DNA of 52,975 nt, from positions 1-52,975 of the forward strand of contig CADBRN010000071.1 in the NCBI GenBank assembly GCA_902797025.1, read 5' to 3'. Position 1 is the stretch's first letter, and the number at the start of each line of letters is the position of its first letter. Shown here piece by piece: positions 50,626 through 52,975 of the stretch. Origin of the DNA: an uncultured Lachnospiraceae bacterium. GTDB taxonomy: Bacteria; Bacillota; Clostridia; Lachnospirales; Lachnospiraceae. The position numbers were made by a program, and so were the translations under genes. The notes beneath the pieces are model-generated. The model saw nothing but the letters and a program-made list of their open reading frames with translations. It did not search any database and was not told where the DNA came from.

Positions 50626-52356
50626 ATGACCATCGCAGAACATCAGCAGCGCAGCAGGCAGTCAACAATTCTTGTTTTTATCCTGTTAACTCTCGCAGCT
50701 ACGCGATTCATTATGGGAGAATTTCTCCGCTATTATTTTATTTCCGAATCCGGTTATGATGACCAGTTAATGCTGACGTATTCGCATATAACAAACCATT
50801 TCCGGAATCCGAATTATTTATCACTCGTCAAGACGATGAGCTTTCCGCTGTTTCTGAATCTGATTCATAAATTACACATCAGTTTTGCGCAGGCGGTTTC
50901 TCTTGTCTGGATTTCTGCTGCCCTTCTATTTTACAGATTGATCCGGTATTTATTCAAAAATCGTATCTTTTCCTGCGTCGCTTTCGCATACATTTTATTT
51001 CATCCGGTCGGCTATAACGCGGCGGCCGGCGTCAGAATCTACCGGAATACACTCATCGCACCATTCGTCATGATGACGTTCTGCGAATTGCTGATGCTGT
51101 TTTTTCATCTGATCAACAAAGATGAACGCTTCCGTGTACAGATTCTGCGATCCGTGATTTTCAGCATTCTCTTGTTGTTTACGTATTTTATAAAAGAAGA
51201 CGGCGTATGGCTTTCCGCGTGTACCTGCTTCTTCATTCTTCTGCTGCTTCTTGAGATTATTGTCCGATTTTGCAAAAAGCGAACGATGAAAGAGCAGGCG
51301 TTGTCCGCTGCGGTATGCGCAGTCCTCCCGCTCGTCATTTTCTTCGCAGGAAAACAATCTTACAAGGCAATTAATCAGCACTATTTCCAGGTTGCGGAAA
51401 TCCAGACCCGAACAGAAGGAGAACTGGGAGAATTTGTCAGCAATGCATATAAAATCGAATCACCGGAACAGAATTATCAATACACCGTTCCGGCTTCATC
51501 GATTAAAGAAATGTACCGGGTCTCTCCCACATTTCAGGACTATCCGGAACTGATGAATTCGATCCTTCACTCAAATCTGTATGGCGGAGACATCAAGAAA
51601 AATCCGATTCAGGGAGATTTTCTTACCTGGGTGCTGCGTTCTGCTCTGATCGAAACAAATACCTGGAAATCAGAAAAACAGGTCAGTGATCTGTTTGCAC
51701 AGATCAATGCGGAAGTGGAACGCGCATTTGAGAACGGTCAGCTGCAGCAGAATCATAAGATCCGGCTGTTATCTTCTGCCGTCGGCAGAACCCCGAAAGA
51801 AGTGACCTCTCTGTTTCCGTATACATGGGAGAGCTTCGTCGATTCTCTGACGCTGAAAAATTATTCGGTGAAAATCAACGGGCTGGGAACGACAACCAAC
51901 GCGCCCGCCGCAGAAGACGCGGCCGCGATGTCCGGTTTGCCGTACCTGAATGATTATTCTTTTACGGAAACCTCCTCCTATTTGCATATGGTTCGGTTTT
52001 TCAACGGCATCATCTGGATTTATCGGATGTTCAATCCCGCTCTGATTGCCTTTGCATTATACAGCCTGATTGTCGCGATTCGAAGCGGGCATCGCATGAT
52101 CCCGCTTACCGCGATTTGTTTTCTTGGAATTTGCTGGATGTATTCTTTCGGAATTTCCTGGTTCGCCCAATTTCTCATGCCCGAACCGGCAACCGCCTAC
52201 GTCATTTTTAATTTTTATGCGACGGCACTCATTCCTCTATTCGCAATTGCCCTGTTTTTATCTTCGGGAATGGTCTTCCAAATCCGCCGTAACCGGCGGC
52301 CGGGATATGCTTCAGGGGGCAGCTGTGCGGTCACGGATCCGCTCAATCTGGATTGA
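50626..52356 (+). CDS. polytopic membrane protein, GT-C glycosyltransferase-like
   Basis: A 576-residue protein with about ten hydrophobic helices and one large polar region (about residues 255-455). The first extracytoplasmic loop has the acidic motif ESGYDDQLMLTYSHI, where GT-C glycosyltransferases that use polyprenyl-phosphate sugars place a catalytic Asp pair. No family-level identification is possible by eye. AAAGGAG lies 10 bases before the ATG. The gene is visibly richer in A+T than its neighbours, and its 3' end overlaps the convergent gene by 45 bases. A role in cell-surface polysaccharide or teichoic-acid decoration is inference; accessory or transferred DNA is possible. Confidence 0.65.
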   Translation: MTIAEHQQRSRQSTILVFILLTLAATRFIMGEFLRYYFISESGYDDQLMLTYSHITNHFRNPNYLSLVKTMSFPLFLNLIHKLHISFAQAVSLVWISAALLFYRLIRYLFKNRIFSCVAFAYILFHPVGYNAAAGVRIYRNTLIAPFVMMTFCELLMLFFHLINKDERFRVQILRSVIFSILLLFTYFIKEDGVWLSACTCFFILLLLLEIIVRFCKKRTMKEQALSAAVCAVLPLVIFFAGKQSYKAINQHYFQVAEIQTRTEGELGEFVSNAYKIESPEQNYQYTVPASSIKEMYRVSPTFQDYPELMNSILHSNLYGGDIKKNPIQGDFLTWVLRSALIETNTWKSEKQVSDLFAQINAEVERAFENGQLQQNHKIRLLSSAVGRTPKEVTSLFPYTWESFVDSLTLKNYSVKINGLGTTTNAPAAEDAAAMSGLPYLNDYSFTETSSYLHMVRFFNGIIWIYRMFNPALIAFALYSLIVAIRSGHRMIPLTAICFLGICWMYSFGISWFAQFLMPEPATAYVIFNFYATALIPLFAIALFLSSGMVFQIRRNRRPGYASGGSCAVTDPLNLD

Positions 52357-52975
52357 ATCAATCGAAACATCCTGATCCGACCGATTTGCAAGAACTGTTT
52401 CACCGTTGGCATAATCCTGATCGCAATGGAAGGAATACCGGATCTGCCCGTCCGAGATCCATTCCTTATTGATCGGAATCGTTTTCTGCCCATTTTCACA
52501 GGTGACGGACACATCGGTCCCGGACAGGCCTTTTCCCTGAATCGTCACCTGATAATCACCCTTGTAGAATTCCATATCCGGGCCGAACGTGATGCCTCCT
52601 TGATCCAGGATCCGGACGTCGCCCTCATCGTGTCCGTTCCGCAACCAGCGATTGTCCCCAAAGGAGAACGAATAATTTCCGATTTGATCAATCATGGCGT
52701 CGTAGCTTTCAAACCCGTAGACTTTGTAAGCATCCGACGCGTAGATCAGATCGCGGTCCTCCAGGTTCTGTCTCCAGAAGGAATTTTCCAGTTCGCTTTC
52801 GGACAGGAGAATGAAGGTTCTGCCCTCTGGCTTTTCTGTGTCATGGCTCACGAGCTGAAGCCAGTGATTCGTCGTGTTTACATTGCTTAGGGTCTGCATC
52901 GGTGAACCGTCCTGCGAATCCAGCCAGTCATGGATATCGATCGCTCCGTCCGACAATTCCGTCAACACATTGCCA
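52312..52975 (-). CDS. C-terminal part of a protein with a beta-rich domain, 5' end outside window
   Basis: The frame is open to the window edge; a GTG at 52968 is internal to a longer frame (preceding residues Gly-Asn), so the true start lies outside. The visible ~220 residues include mixed alpha/beta sequence (RTFILLSESELEN, LIYASDAYKVYGF) and then a beta-rich segment with ITFGPDMEFYKGDYQVTIQG, reminiscent of C-terminal extracellular domains of large membrane glycosyltransferases. No catalytic motif is visible. It converges on and overlaps the membrane protein gene at 50626-52356 by 45 bases. Confidence 0.6.
   Translation of the reverse strand, partial: GNVLTELSDGAIDIHDWLDSQDGSPMQTLSNVNTTNHWLQLVSHDTEKPEGRTFILLSESELENSFWRQNLEDRDLIYASDAYKVYGFESYDAMIDQIGNYSFSFGDNRWLRNGHDEGDVRILDQGGITFGPDMEFYKGDYQVTIQGKGLSGTDVSVTCENGQKTIPINKEWISDGQIRYSFHCDQDYANGETVLANRSDQDVSIDSIQIERIRDRTAAP

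Overview
The window looks like chromosomal DNA from an anaerobic Clostridia-type bacterium (Bacillota), most likely a Lachnospiraceae relative. The clues are moderately GC-rich DNA with strong AGGAGG-type ribosome binding sites, Gram-positive lipoproteins, anaerobic (early cobalt insertion) cobalamin synthesis, AsrABC sulfite reductase, desulfoferrodoxin, and a Mn-dependent pyrophosphatase with regulatory domains. No rRNA, tRNA, CRISPR array, prophage or intact insertion sequence was seen. The genus assignment is inference.

Layout. 1-3.1 kb: the 5' part of a type IV prepilin-like gene, the pyrophosphatase, and two small unknown proteins. 3.1-8.7 kb: a cobalamin-riboswitch locus encoding a 1264-residue secreted multidomain protein and a substrate-binding lipoprotein. 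8.7-12.5 kb: asrABC, with a divergent Crp/Fnr regulator. 12.5-21.9 kb: a sugar:cation symporter, an alpha/beta hydrolase and a four-gene Wadjet (JetABCD) anti-plasmid system. 21.9-37.6 kb: a large cobalamin operon running leftward from a second cobalamin riboswitch: cbiK (lipoprotein form), a small lipoprotein, an ABC permease and ATPase, cbiA, cbiC, cbiD, cbiF, cbiG(C-terminal)-cbiH, cbiJ-E-T, cbiB, cobD, cbiP and cobU. It is followed on the same strand, with no strong terminator, by the Wadjet genes. 37.6-44.4 kb: a GNAT protein, desulfoferrodoxin, a MATE pump, a decayed acyltransferase, the cobalt transporter cbiMQO behind its own attenuator, and a PrsW-like protease. 44.5-53 kb: an Rrf2 regulator with a MoaF-like gene, yczE, marR, a second MATE pump, an Old Yellow Enzyme, a NimA-like flavoprotein, an ABC-F remnant, a Cys-rich small protein and two membrane or surface polysaccharide-type genes.

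How the parts fit. Sirohydrochlorin is the branch point between siroheme (used by AsrC) and cobalamin (CbiK). Cobalt enters through CbiMQO. The corrin pathway is nearly complete, but CbiL and the N-terminal part of CbiG are absent from the window. The most unusual theme is outside the membrane: a cobaltochelatase anchored as a lipoprotein, a small lipoprotein with a beta-rich domain, and a giant secreted protein carrying two copies of the same domain plus half of a substrate-binding protein. Both loci are under cobalamin riboswitches. I propose this as a candidate undescribed surface system for capturing or remodelling corrinoids or other tetrapyrroles.

A second strong signal is a 14-bp Crp/Fnr-type palindrome found upstream of asrA and of the GNAT gene. 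In both places its centre falls at -41.5 relative to a candidate -10 element. All functions are read from sequence; nothing was searched or computed.
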